64,000 bases of DNA from Bacillota bacterium. Lineage in GTDB: Bacteria; Sysuimicrobiota; Sysuimicrobiia; Sysuimicrobiales; Segetimicrobiaceae. Positions 26,158 to 34,895 of the stretch are shown here, one piece after another (the stretch's first letter is position 1; each line of letters starts with the position of its first letter). Location: the NCBI GenBank assembly GCA_021324255.1, contig JAJPJL010000068.1, positions 1 through 64,000 of the forward strand, in the 5' to 3' direction. Under the pieces are notes generated by a model. It saw only the letters and a list, made by a program, of their open reading frames with translations. It had not been told where the DNA came from and made no database searches. The translations under genes were made by a program, and so were the position numbers.

Positions 26158-28503
26158 ATGGGCTTGACGACCCGCGACCTGCGCGAGGCACTTCCCGACC
26201 TGGACAGCGCGGCTTCGGTGGGAGCGTTGCGCGCGCCGGTCGAGGTCTGGCGGGACGCCGACGGCATCCCGCACGTCGAGGCGCGCTCGGCGCACGACGT
26301 GTTTGTGGGGCAGGGGTTCGTGCACGCCCAGGACCGGCTGTGGCACATGGAGTACGACAGACGGCGCGCGTACGGACGGTGGGCCGAGTATGCCGGCCCG
26401 GCCGCCGTCCCGCAGGATGCCCGGTTCCGGCGCCTTGGACTGGGCGCCAGCGCACGCACCGACTACGAATCCGTGAACGACGAGACGCGGGCGATGCTCG
26501 ACGCGTATGCCGCGGGCGTCAACGCGTTTCTCGCCTCCACGCGGGCGTTGCCGGTCGAGTTTCGCCTCCTCGGCGCGCGCCCCGAGCCCTGGACGCCGTG
26601 GGATTGTCTTGCGGTGTTCAAGGTGCGCCACCTCGACATGGGGCCGTGGCAGCAAAAGGTCTGGCGCGCGCGCCTCCTCCGGCATCTCGGCCCGGCGCTT
26701 GCGGCAAAGCTGTGCCCCGGGATTCCACCGCATCTCACGCTCATCGTTCCGCCGGGCGCGCGATTCGCGGGCCAGCCGGCGGATGCGCTCGGAGCCTTCA
26801 CGGCGCTCGCGCCGGCGCTCGCGGAGGCCCGCGATTTCGCGACCGATCTCGAGGGCGGCAGCAACAACTGGGCCGTCTCGGGCACGCGAACCGCGTCCGG
26901 CAAACCGCTCGTGGCGGGGGATCCGCATCGTGCCCTCGACGTGCCGAACGTCTACTACCAGAATCATCTCGCGTGTCCCGAGTTCGACGCCATTGGATTC
27001 TCGTTTCCGGGCGTGCCCGGGATGCCGCACTTCGGCCACAATCGCCACGTCGCGTGGTGCGTGACGCACGCGATGGCCGACTACCAGGATCTCTTCATCG
27101 AGCGCTTCGACCGCGACGATCCCGCGCGCTACCTCTTCCGGGGTGAGTGGCGGCGCGCCGGTGTCGCCCGTGAGACCGTTCGGGTGCGCGGGGCCGACCC
27201 CGTCGAGATCGACGTCACGGTGACGCATCACGGTCCGGTGGTGCTCGGCGATCCCCGGCGCGGCTACGCGGTCACCATGCGGTATACGGCGACCGCCGAG
27301 CCGAATCGAACGTCCCAAGCGCTCCTGCCCATGCTTCGCGCAACCTCCGCGGACGAGCTGGAACACGCGATGCGTGTCTGGGTGGACCCCGGCAACAACT
27401 TCGTCTTCGCCGACACCCGCGGCACGATCGGCTACCGCACTCGCGGCCGGGTCCCGCTGCGGGCGGCGGAAAACGCATGGCTCCCCGTGCCCGGCTGGGA
27501 CGGCGCGCACGAGTGGCACGGCGTCATCCCGTTCGAGGAGATGCCGGCCTACCGCAATCCGGATACCGGATGGATCGCGACCGCCAACAGCCGGATCACG
27601 GGACCCGAGTATCCTCATTACCTCGGCCTCGATTTCGCGCCCGACTTTCGGACGCGCCGGGTGATCGAGCGCCTGCGAGGCCTGGAGCGCGCCACCGCGG
27701 TGGACATGGGGCGCGTGCACGCCGATCGCGTCTCGATCCCGGCCGGTGAGTGGATCGGCATCCTGGCCGGCATCGCCGCGGCCGAGCCGCTCGCGCAGCG
27801 CGCGCTCGCGGAGCTCCGCGCCTGGGACGGCGTCATGAACCCGGCGGCCGCGGCGCCGACGATCTACGCGGCGTTCCGCGACCGTCTCATGCGAGACCTC
27901 TTCGAGCCGGTGCTCGGCCCACTCGCCGCCGAGGCGTTCGCGGCGGAGCCCGGTCCCGGCGTGGGGCACATCGCGCGGCTCAGGTCGCTTCTTCCCGAGT
28001 GGGTCAGCCGGGACGACCGGACGCTGCTCCCCCAGGGGACGGACTGGCCGTCGATGCTGCGGCGAAGCTTCGAGGCCGCGGTGGCCGATCTCGGGGGGCG
28101 GCTCGGCCCCGACGTCGAGACGTGGCGCTGGGGACGGGTCCACGTCACGCAACCCAAGCATCCGCTCGCCGCGATCTTCCCGGACAGCGCGGCGCTCCTC
28201 AACCCGCCGAGCGTGCCCGCGGGCGGCGACGGCGACACCGTCCAGGCGGCGTCGTTCGTGCCGTCGGCCGGCTTTGGCGTCACCAGCAGCTCGGTGGCGC
28301 GATATGTGTTCGATGTCGGCGATTGGCGCAACAGCGCCTGGATCGTCCCGCTCGGGGCGTCGGGCCACCCGGGGAATCCCCACTACGCCGATCAAGCGCA
28401 AGACTGGTCCGAGCTGCGCCTGCGTCCCATGCGCTACGAGCGGGCCGACATCCGAGCAGGAGCGACGCACCACCAGCGGTTGGAACCGGCGGGGCGGAGC
28501 TGA
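26158..28503 (+). CDS. Penicillin acylase family (Ntn) hydrolase
   Basis: A 781-residue N-terminal-nucleophile hydrolase precursor that should be cut into alpha and beta chains. The predicted autocleavage serine is Ser235 in LEGGSNNWAVSG; a conserved asparagine follows in the beta chain. The alpha chain carries VEVWRDADGIPHVEA and FVHAQDRLWHMEYDRR. Relatives hydrolyse penicillin G, acyl-homoserine lactones or other amides. There is no signal peptide from ATG 26158, whereas characterised members are usually exported. It is divergent from the SDR gene, with 217 bp between them and no convincing promoter seen. Confidence 0.88.
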   Translation: MGLTTRDLREALPDLDSAASVGALRAPVEVWRDADGIPHVEARSAHDVFVGQGFVHAQDRLWHMEYDRRRAYGRWAEYAGPAAVPQDARFRRLGLGASARTDYESVNDETRAMLDAYAAGVNAFLASTRALPVEFRLLGARPEPWTPWDCLAVFKVRHLDMGPWQQKVWRARLLRHLGPALAAKLCPGIPPHLTLIVPPGARFAGQPADALGAFTALAPALAEARDFATDLEGGSNNWAVSGTRTASGKPLVAGDPHRALDVPNVYYQNHLACPEFDAIGFSFPGVPGMPHFGHNRHVAWCVTHAMADYQDLFIERFDRDDPARYLFRGEWRRAGVARETVRVRGADPVEIDVTVTHHGPVVLGDPRRGYAVTMRYTATAEPNRTSQALLPMLRATSADELEHAMRVWVDPGNNFVFADTRGTIGYRTRGRVPLRAAENAWLPVPGWDGAHEWHGVIPFEEMPAYRNPDTGWIATANSRITGPEYPHYLGLDFAPDFRTRRVIERLRGLERATAVDMGRVHADRVSIPAGEWIGILAGIAAAEPLAQRALAELRAWDGVMNPAAAAPTIYAAFRDRLMRDLFEPVLGPLAAEAFAAEPGPGVGHIARLRSLLPEWVSRDDRTLLPQGTDWPSMLRRSFEAAVADLGGRLGPDVETWRWGRVHVTQPKHPLAAIFPDSAALLNPPSVPAGGDGDTVQAASFVPSAGFGVTSSSVARYVFDVGDWRNSAWIVPLGASGHPGNPHYADQAQDWSELRLRPMRYERADIRAGATHHQRLEPAGRS

Positions 28504-28537
28504 CGTGCGCGGGACAGTCGGCAACACTTGGGGGACG

Positions 28538-28546
28538 TGGTAGAAT
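28538..28546 (+). promoter_or_regulatory. Extended -10 promoter of tRNA-Lys
   Basis: TGG-TAGAAT at 28538-28546 forms an extended -10 element ten bases before the tRNA. No strong -35 is visible. Confidence 0.45.
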
Positions 28547-28555
28547 TCGTGGCGT

Positions 28556-28631
28556 GGGCCGTTAGCTCAGCGGGTAGAGCGCCGGGCTTTTAACCCGGGC
28601 GTCGGGGGTTCGAGTCCCTCACGGCCCACCA
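28556..28631 (+). tRNA. tRNA-Lys (UUU)
   Basis: A full cloverleaf: acceptor stem GGGCCGT with ACGGCCC, D arm GCTC/GAGC, anticodon stem CCGGG/CCCGG with loop CTTTTAA (anticodon TTT at 28589-28591), T arm with GGTTCGAGTCC, discriminator A, and an encoded CCA (28629-28631). Its 3' 53 bases recur at 29942-29994. Confidence 0.96.
28579..28631 (+). repeat. Direct repeat within tRNA-Lys 3' end (putative att site, left)
   Basis: From before the anticodon stem to the CCA end, this 53-bp segment matches 29942-29994 at 51 of 53 positions. tRNA 3' ends are classic integration targets; the intact tRNA is kept on this side. Confidence 0.85.
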
Positions 28632-28757
28632 TATTTTACTAGGGCTGGCGGGCCATTCCTGGTCTACTGCGCGATCCCAAAGCCCGCCTGGAGCAATTGG
28701 AGATAGAAATTCGGCTCTTCAGAGATTGGTGTGGGGGAGCAGCCGATAACAATATGC

Positions 28758-28786
28758 TTGCGGTTCATGATCAAGCCAAGTAATAT
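28758..28786 (+). promoter_or_regulatory. Candidate promoter of the AbiEi-like gene
   Basis: TTGCGG at 28758-28763 and TAATAT at 28781-28786 with a 17-bp spacer, 18 bases before the gene start, in an AT-rich stretch. Confidence 0.45.
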
Positions 28787-28804
28787 TGTGCTTGTGGATG
28801 AACA

Positions 28805-29521
28805 ATGATCTCCAGGACCAAGGTACCCAAAAGTGTCGCGACTCCCACGCGCCACCTCGGTGTGCCGCCCGATAGACCGGCTAGAACCTCGCGCAAGGCG
28901 CTAGTGCGCCGCCGTCCTGACCACCGGTTCCTTTTCGAGATCGCCGCGGATCAGGGGGGCTATTTCACCGCAACACAAGCCCATGAGGCGGGGTTCTCTA
29001 AGAACCTGATCCTGTACCATGTGCAGCGCGGGAAGTTCCGGATTCTGCGGCCCAGAGGCGGAGTCTACCGGCTTCGGGATTTCCCTTCCGATCCCCACGA
29101 GGAACTCTGGGCCGCGTTGGTAGCTACTGGGCCCGAAGCGGTCATCTCCCATGAAACCGCGCTCCGCCTGCACAACCTCTCAGATGTCACGCCGCGGCGC
29201 GTGGACCTGTGGGTCCCCTACGAGAAACGCTGGCTCACACCACGGTCAGTCGGGCGCGGGGTCAAGCTCCACGTGGCACGCAGGCGGCTGCGTCCAGATG
29301 ACGTGACGACCGTCGACGGGCTGCGAGTCACGACGCCCTTGCGTACGCTCCTCGACATCGCTGCGGGCGATACGAACCCGCGGCAGGTCGTTGTGGCTAT
29401 CAAGCAGGCCATGGAACCGCAATGGGTCACCGCTGACGCGCTGCTGAGCGCCGCGCGCGCGAGAGGAGACCGCAAGGCTATCGCGCGCCTTGAGAAGTTT
29501 GTCCAAGAGGCCCGCGAGTGA
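28805..29521 (+). CDS. Type IV toxin-antitoxin AbiEi family antitoxin-like protein
   Basis: A 238-residue protein. After a basic leader of about 40 residues comes a winged-helix domain (GYFTATQAHEAGFSKN, then LILYHVQRGKFRIL and GVYRL), followed by the AbiEi C-terminal region with EAVISHETALRLHNLSD and VTTPLRTLLDIA. AbiEi proteins repress the abiE promoter and neutralise the AbiEii nucleotidyltransferase. Its last codon overlaps the start of the AbiEii remnant by four bases (ATGA), the normal antitoxin-toxin arrangement. The antitoxin appears complete although its partner is broken. Confidence 0.8.
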   Translation: MISRTKVPKSVATPTRHLGVPPDRPARTSRKALVRRRPDHRFLFEIAADQGGYFTATQAHEAGFSKNLILYHVQRGKFRILRPRGGVYRLRDFPSDPHEELWAALVATGPEAVISHETALRLHNLSDVTPRRVDLWVPYEKRWLTPRSVGRGVKLHVARRRLRPDDVTTVDGLRVTTPLRTLLDIAAGDTNPRQVVVAIKQAMEPQWVTADALLSAARARGDRKAIARLEKFVQEARE

Positions 29522-29783
29522 AGCGGTACCGAACGCGTGAAGCTTTCCGTGACGCATTACCGGGACACCTCGCAAAGCGCGCCGCCGAACTCGGCGTGCC
29601 GGTCGAGCTCGTGCGGAGGCGAAGGAATGGGCGCGTGACTACCGGGCTGCGGCAGAGGAGCTGCGCATTCTCTCGGACCTGGACGCCGCCGACGTTTTGG
29701 TCGGCGAGTTCCTGAACGGGATATTGCAGGACATCGCTCGAGGAGTCTGGGACCCCGGCGCCCGCGAGTGGCGTGGTTCATAG
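29518..29783 (+). pseudogene. AbiEii-like nucleotidyltransferase toxin, internally deleted
   Basis: Two pieces of one family remain. Frame 1 from ATG 29518 gives the AbiEii N-terminus (MKRYRTREAFRDALPGHL and AKRAAELGVPVELVRRR). From about 29625 a different frame gives the AbiEii C-terminus (EWARDYRAAAEEL, LVGEFLNGILQDIARG, VWDPGAREWRG) ending at TAG 29781-29783. The intervening part, about 200 residues including the catalytic nucleotidyltransferase core, is missing, and the join shifts the frame. The toxin must be inactive. Confidence 0.72.
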
Positions 29784-29941
29784 AGTCGACGGGTTGCCGG
29801 CGTCCGTGTCATTACCTCGGAGAAACTCGCGAACGCCGCGCTAGGCGACGTCCGCGAGTAGATCAAGTGTCAGCAGAAGCGTTAGCAAACTGTTAGCAGC
29901 TGCCTCGCTGCTCCTTGATTTTGATTGGCCTGGCGAGCCGC

Positions 29942-29994
29942 GCGCCGGACTTTTAACCCGGGCGTCGGGGGTTCGAGCCCCTCACGGCCCACCA
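29942..29994 (+). repeat. Partial tRNA-Lys copy (putative att site, right)
   Basis: A 53-bp copy of the tRNA-Lys 3' half with two substitutions, including one in the anticodon stem (G to A). It has no D arm or 5' acceptor strand, so it is not a tRNA gene. It ends with ACCA as in the tRNA. Confidence 0.88.
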
Positions 29995-30003
29995 CAGCAA
30001 GGC

Positions 30004-30387
30004 CTAGCGCGCGACGCGCCGGCAAGGGACCCCGCGACGTCCGTCTCCCTTAGTCCGGCTCTTCTGTGCAGCGGGTGGTGCGTGACCGGTGCGAGGATCA
30101 GGTGCTCCGAAGCTCACGCCGCCGAGGGAGACATAAATCCAGTCACGGGCGCCTACTAACCGCATGCGGTGAGCCACGTGCCAGTCTTGCAGGAGTCGCT
30201 CAATCTCGTGCTCGTCTGTCTTGTCCAAGAACTGCGTACTCACGAGTACTTGAAAGGTCGCCCGAGCAACACTGACTTGGAAGACCCAACACTGCTTTGA
30301 CGCCCACTCGAACTCTTCAATGACGCTCTCCGGGAACCACGCGGCAAGGTAGTTCTCGACGGCGTGACACGCGGGGTGCAGAACCAT
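30004..30387 (-). CDS. Hypothetical protein
   Basis: A 127-residue protein I do not recognise. The first 95 residues have a plausible mixed alpha/beta composition (HAVENYLAAWFPESVIEEFEW, VLVSTQFLDKT, MRLVGARDWIYVSL); the last 30 are basic and low-complexity. It starts just outside the right tRNA repeat and lies nine bases downstream of another small gene on the same strand, so the two may be a pair in the accessory patch. Confidence 0.45.
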   Translation of the reverse strand: MVLHPACHAVENYLAAWFPESVIEEFEWASKQCWVFQVSVARATFQVLVSTQFLDKTDEHEIERLLQDWHVAHRMRLVGARDWIYVSLGGVSFGAPDPRTGHAPPAAQKSRTKGDGRRGVPCRRVAR

Positions 30388-30396
30388 GTCCCTGTC

Positions 30397-30603
30397 CTAA
30401 GCAGGACTGCTGCCGCCACCGATAATCGCCGACGGCGCATCCCGCTCGGCGGCATGCTCGATTAGCGCGCGCACCAGCTCATGGGGAAGCCTGCGCTTGT
30501 TGCCGGCCAACCGCCGATCGTGCTCGATGGCGGAGCGCGATAATCCCAGCGCCCGCAACAGGTGTAAGGACTCGTCAAACCTCTTGCGGCGTGCAAATCC
30601 CAT
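30397..30603 (-). CDS. Small hypothetical protein
   Basis: A 68-residue, Arg/Leu-rich, helical protein (FDESLHLLRALGLSRSAIEHDRR, LPHELVRALIEHAAE). Nine bases upstream of the 30004-30387 gene on the same strand; the pair has the layout of a small two-gene operon such as a toxin-antitoxin module, but no family is recognised. Confidence 0.4.
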   Translation of the reverse strand: MGFARRKRFDESLHLLRALGLSRSAIEHDRRLAGNKRRLPHELVRALIEHAAERDAPSAIIGGGSSPA

Positions 30604-30844
30604 GCGGACTTACGTCCCGCCTCGACAGTGGCAACCGCCGTGCGACGCGCACGGCGATTTCCGCGGCGCGACGGCGGCATTTGCCACTCTATCATGCCCT
30701 GGTTCTCCCCCTCATAGACCGTGATCCCGTCGTGGAGATGATCGGGTGTCCGCGGGAGAATCGCCCGCGCCTCGGTTGACCATACTGTTAGAGCCGCTTG
30801 GAGTGCTCCTGCACGGCAAGAAGGGCGACCGGGTACTTCCCCCC
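30604..30844. other. Intergenic stretch with no supported gene
   Basis: Open frames here are short or overlap the pseudogene antisense, and none shows a recognisable domain. It probably contains decayed sequence from the oxidoreductase next to it. Confidence 0.4.
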
Positions 30845-31317
30845 TCAAGTCGGGTCGCTCTTCTTGTTTTCCAAGCGGCCCAGCCTTCGCTCGTTCGTCG
30901 CACTGCTGCGCCTCGTGAAGACACACCGAGCCACCGACCTCATCAGAAGCCCAACTTGTAACGGTCGTCTGGCGCGACGCGCGGCGTCGCGCATCTGCCG
31001 TGCCTCATCCAGCCGCAGCACAACAGGAGTCTCGCAGAAGACATGCTTTGCCTCGGACAGAGCCGCAACAACAAAACGGTTGTGAATCGCACTGGGCAGG
31101 CACACGTCGATGGCGTCCACGGTGTCGCTCCGGATTAACGCCGCCGCGTCCTTGACCGGCTCGGCCCCACACGCGTCGGCCACCAACCGTGCCCGGGCAA
31201 GATCACGGCCGTATACGCGACGACCTCTGCAACGCGAATAGTGCCGTACGCCGCCGTGTGTTCGGCACCCATGGCACCCGCGCCCAAAATGCCAATCCGG
31301 ACCTTGTCAGTGGGCAC
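30845..31317 (-). pseudogene. Gfo/Idh/MocA-type oxidoreductase, frameshifted and truncated
   Basis: The N-terminus (MPTDKVRIGILGAGAMGAEHT, then EVVAYT) is the NAD(P) Rossmann start of the family. A frameshift near 31215 moves the rest into another frame, which continues ARLVADACGAEPVKDAAALI, VDAIDVCLPSAIHNRFVVAAL and KHVFCETPVVLRLDEAR, and stops at about residue 155 of a normal 340. Most of the C-terminal catalytic domain is gone. An upstream 66-codon frame (31307-31507, same strand) ends over its start and may be another gene remnant. Confidence 0.72.
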
Positions 31318-31498
31318 GAGCCGTCCTCCCTTTGAGACGCACGGGCTTAGTCCGGTTGGCGCCGTGCTTCTTGAGCCACGCCATCGCTCGTTCAGTCGTG
31401 TCGCCCTTGTGTGTAGATGCGTCCGCGGCGAAACTTAGGGGGTCCTTGTGCGCCGTCCAGCCGTCTGATAGCGTGTGGAAGCCACCGGGGGATTCGAG

Positions 31499-32308
31499 AT
31501 GGGACATAGCACCACGGCGGAGGATACGGTGAAACAGTACATCTTGGGCAATGAGGCGATCATCGAGTACCAGCGCCTCGACCTGATGTCAAAGATCCTG
31601 GATCCGTGGACCCGCCGCTACCTGACCGCCCTGGGCGTCACCCGCGGGTGGAACTGCCTCGAGGTCGGCGGCGGCAACGGGAGCGTGACGGAGTGGTTGT
31701 GCCAGGAGGTCGGTCCAGGAGGGTCCGTCACATCGGTCGACCTGGACACCCGCCTGATCCGGCTGGTCCCCGCGCGCAATCTCATCGTGCGGGATGCGGA
31801 TGTGCGGACCGCTGATCTGCCGGAAGGCCCATACGACTTGGTGATGTGCCGCGCCCTCCTTCACCAGATCGCGAGCTTTGCGCCCGAGGTGCTCACGAAG
31901 ATGGCCGCGGCCGTCAGACCTGGAGGGGTGCTGTTCGTCCAGGAGCCGGACTTCAGCCTCGCCCCGACCACCGCGCCGGAGGCCTGGGCCAAAACGTGGC
32001 AAGGGTTGATCGAGTGGGGGCGCACACAGGATGTCGATTGGCTCATCGGGCGGAAGCTCCCGGGCATGGTCTCGCGGCTGGGCTGGGGGCATCCGGAGGC
32101 TGCGACGGACGTGCAACACATCCGCGGGACGGAGCGCGGAGCGCGGTACTTCCAGTTCTTTTTCGACATGGTGCGTGATAGAGTCGTGGCGTCGGGATGC
32201 GTGGATGCGGCCCTGCTGGAGCGGGCTCATCGACTCTTGGACGATTCGGATTACTGGACCCAGTGCTGGATGATGACCGCGGTGTGGGCGCGCAAGGCCG
32301 GCGGCTGA
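31499..32308 (+). CDS. Class I SAM-dependent methyltransferase
   Basis: A 269-residue protein with a Rossmann methyltransferase core: motif I LEVGGGNGS, an acidic end of strand 2 in SVDLDTRL, the motif II region ADLPEGPYDLVMCRALLHQI, and VRPGGVLFVQEPDF. An N-terminal helical segment and a C-terminal cap suggest a small-molecule methyltransferase. ATG 31499 was chosen; GTG 31475 is an alternative and neither has a strong ribosome site. Substrate unknown; its neighbours give no hint. Confidence 0.8.
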   Translation: MGHSTTAEDTVKQYILGNEAIIEYQRLDLMSKILDPWTRRYLTALGVTRGWNCLEVGGGNGSVTEWLCQEVGPGGSVTSVDLDTRLIRLVPARNLIVRDADVRTADLPEGPYDLVMCRALLHQIASFAPEVLTKMAAAVRPGGVLFVQEPDFSLAPTTAPEAWAKTWQGLIEWGRTQDVDWLIGRKLPGMVSRLGWGHPEAATDVQHIRGTERGARYFQFFFDMVRDRVVASGCVDAALLERAHRLLDDSDYWTQCWMMTAVWARKAGG

Positions 32309-32486
32309 AGCAATCCCGCCGGAGGGCAGCGCACGCGGTGTTCGACACGCGAGAGACCGCTGGACGGAGGCGCGCCTGTCGGGATCGGGCGGCGCCTGAT
32401 GGGCGATCACGCGCCGCCCACCAAGGCCGCGTGATCTTGTGGTGGAGCATGAGCGGCTCAGCCGCCTATTGATGCGCCTTCGGTCG

Positions 32487-33671
32487 TTACTCGCCGCCTC
32501 GCTCGACGTGAAAAATGCGCTCCAGGACAAACTCGCCGCTGACCTGCTCGCCGGTCAGGGCCATCGCCAGCAACTCTCCCCCGAGGACCTGCGGAGCGAT
32601 CACGATGTCCGGCCGCGCGAGCTTGACGCGCTCCAGGTGCTTGCCGTCGTTGACGGCGGCGACGGTCCGGGCGCGCCCCTGCAGCTCCTTCACCGCCAGC
32701 ACGATGAACGCGTTGTCGGAGTCGTCGTCGCTCATGGCCAGCACGGCCTGCGCCGCGTCCGCGTGCGCGCGGCGGAGCACCTCGAGGCTGTCCGCCTCCC
32801 CGACCACGACGTCCGCATCCTCGAACTCGCCGCCAACCGGGTGCCCAGGCAGAACCAGCGTCACGGCCTGACGGCGCCGCCGGAGCTCTCGATACGTGTT
32901 GAACGCAAGCGGTGTCGCGCCTATCACCACGAAATGGTTCTCCCGCTTCATTCGCGCCTCCCGCCGCCGGATGATGTGCTCGATGCTGCCCCGCACGAGC
33001 GGCCGCGCTACCGCGCTCAGCGAGGTCGCAAACACGGCGACGCCCAACAGGATGATGGAGACCGCGAACAGGCGCGCATCGATCGTCCTGGGGACGATAT
33101 CGCCGTAGCCGACCGTGGTCATCGTGACGACCGCGTAGTAGAAAGCGCCGACCAGCGTGTCGATCGGCGGCGAGAACTGGCGGCCGAGATAGAAACTCCC
33201 GAAGGTCGCGTAGATGATCAACAACAAGGCGGCGGTGAGCGCGAACACCGTCGCGCCCGTGAGACTGCTGCGGTCAAACGTCCTCCAGGCGAGCAACAGC
33301 GCCGAGAGGAGTGCGCCGTCGTACCCGGTGAGGTAGCCCGCCGTTCGATGCCCGACCGTGAGCGCCACGAGGATCGTCGCCAGCGTGAGCACCACGCCGA
33401 CGGCCCATCCGAGACGGGAGCGGGTGGCCAACCCCGCCGACATCGTGACCATCCCCACGCCGATCAAGAGGTAGGGCAGGTCGACCGGTTGGAAGGTCGA
33501 GGCGATGAGAGATACGCCGCCCTGGGACTCCCGCCACGCCGCGCCGAAGGTTACCCACAGGAGATGGACGCCCGCCACGGCCAGCGCGGCGGCAAGCGGC
33601 ACGTGTGGAAACCACACCTGGGCATGAAGGACCCGTGCCACCGATCCGGATCCCTGGCGGAACGTGAGCAT
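32487..33671 (-). CDS. Kch-like potassium channel with RCK/TrkA-N domain
   Basis: A 394-residue voltage-channel-like protein. The N-terminal half has about six hydrophobic segments and the K+ selectivity filter TVGYGD (about residues 186-191) after the pore helix FYYAVVTMT. The C-terminal half is an RCK domain (HFVVIGATPLAFNTY, an acidic VVVGEADSLEVLRR, AVLAMSDDDSDNAF) that binds ligand or nucleotide to gate the pore. Length matches E. coli Kch. ATG 33671 is taken as start; GTG 33689 adds six residues. Confidence 0.88.
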   Translation of the reverse strand: MLTFRQGSGSVARVLHAQVWFPHVPLAAALAVAGVHLLWVTFGAAWRESQGGVSLIASTFQPVDLPYLLIGVGMVTMSAGLATRSRLGWAVGVVLTLATILVALTVGHRTAGYLTGYDGALLSALLLAWRTFDRSSLTGATVFALTAALLLIIYATFGSFYLGRQFSPPIDTLVGAFYYAVVTMTTVGYGDIVPRTIDARLFAVSIILLGVAVFATSLSAVARPLVRGSIEHIIRRREARMKRENHFVVIGATPLAFNTYRELRRRRQAVTLVLPGHPVGGEFEDADVVVGEADSLEVLRRAHADAAQAVLAMSDDDSDNAFIVLAVKELQGRARTVAAVNDGKHLERVKLARPDIVIAPQVLGGELLAMALTGEQVSGEFVLERIFHVERGGE

Positions 33672-33956
33672 TGAGTCTCGTGGTTCCACGGCGGAGGACC
33701 GGCCCCCTCGGGAGGAAAGAGGTCCCTCTCCGGACGCGCCGGTGTCGATGCGGTAGCGTCCATCGCACGGGCTGGCGACCTACGCCTTGGCCGACGTCGC
33801 GTAGCGACGGACGAGATGGACCGCAACCGCTCTCGGGATGAGCCTCAGACCGGGAACGGGATCACGCCATGCAGGTGAGATCCCGCGCGGTCCAGGCGAG
33901 CTACGCATCGGGCCGTACGCTGTCGAGCACGCCCCGGTGGTACTCACCGGCGGGAC

Positions 33957-34895
33957 TCACGTCTCGGCTTCCCGGCGGCGAAGGGGTGGTGTGGCGCGCG
34001 GCATCCCAAGCTGGCGCGCCCGGTCGTGAAACACGCCGCCGACCCCCAGCAGCACGAGCGCCGAGCCGGCGACGGTCCACGGCGTCACGCCCTCCCGGAG
34101 AACCAGCCAGCCCAGGAACACGGCCACCATGGGGTTGACGTACGCCGCCGTCGTGGCGACGCTCACGGGGAGCAGGCGCAACACCTGCACGTACGACGTG
34201 AACGCGAGCAGGGATCCAAACACCACGAGGTAACCCCAGGCCACCCAGCCCGACGTCGTGATGTGCGGCGGTGATTCCCGGAACCTCAGGGCCATGAGGG
34301 CGAATCCCAGTCCGGCAAACACCTGCTGGTAGCCCGAACTGACGGCCGGTTCCACCTGGACCCTGCGGCGCTGTTGGAGCACCGAACCGGCCGCCCAGCA
34401 CGCCCCCGCGGCGAGGAGTGCGAGGGTGGCGCCCAGGTCGGACGTCTGTGGGACGGCGCGTTGCGGGAGGCTCAGCAATCCCACTCCGCAAAATCCGGTC
34501 ACCAAGGCGAGGATCGTGAGGCGCGACGGCGCGCGGCGGTCCAGCGCCGCCTCGAGAATCGCCGCCCACACCGGCGACAGCGCCGCGAGCAGGGCGGCGT
34601 AGCCCGACGCCGACCGCTGCTCCGCCCACATCACCAACCCGTTCGCGCCGATCCAGAAGAGCAGCCCCGAGGCCGCCAGTATTCCCGCCTCCGCCCACGA
34701 GATGCGAACCCGCCTCCCGCGCCATGCGGCCCACAGGAGCAGCAATCCTCCGGCCATGAGCACGCGGAGCGCGCCGAGCACGAATGGCGTGAACCCGCCG
34801 AGGATCGCCACGCGAATCCCGAGGTACGTGCTGCCCCACACGACGTAGATGACGCCCAAGTGGAACGCCCCTGCCCAGCTGATGCGCGGATTCAT
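33957..34895 (-). CDS. EamA/DMT family transporter
   Basis: A 312-residue drug/metabolite transporter with ten predicted helices in two EamA repeats. The first begins FHLGVIYVVWGSTYLGIRVA and the second shows LLAAGACWAAGSVL and AAYVNPMVAVFLGWLVLRE, both typical. Close to the YedA/RhaT-like exporters of amino acids and metabolites. The substrate is unknown. The 267-bp gap to the K+ channel gene holds nothing recognisable. Confidence 0.85.
   Translation of the reverse strand: MNPRISWAGAFHLGVIYVVWGSTYLGIRVAILGGFTPFVLGALRVLMAGGLLLLWAAWRGRRVRISWAEAGILAASGLLFWIGANGLVMWAEQRSASGYAALLAALSPVWAAILEAALDRRAPSRLTILALVTGFCGVGLLSLPQRAVPQTSDLGATLALLAAGACWAAGSVLQQRRRVQVEPAVSSGYQQVFAGLGFALMALRFRESPPHITTSGWVAWGYLVVFGSLLAFTSYVQVLRLLPVSVATTAAYVNPMVAVFLGWLVLREGVTPWTVAGSALVLLGVGGVFHDRARQLGMPRATPPLRRREAET

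Larger units (their letters stand above)
28632..29994. mobile_element. tRNA-Lys-flanked mini-island carrying an AbiE-like toxin-antitoxin remnant
   Basis: The 1.36-kb segment is bounded by the tRNA and a near-perfect copy of its 3' 53 bases. Its first 170 bp are clearly more AT-rich than the surrounding DNA. Contents are an AbiEi-like antitoxin gene and an internally deleted AbiEii-like toxin gene; no integrase or transposase is present. Integration mobilised in trans, or decay of a larger element, would explain it. The accessory-looking region continues to about 31.5 kb, so a bigger island with another boundary is possible. Confidence 0.65.

Noticed and set aside
29942-29994. A second tRNA-Lys gene
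   Set aside because: Only the 3' half is present; there is no D arm or 5' acceptor strand, and the anticodon stem has a mismatch.
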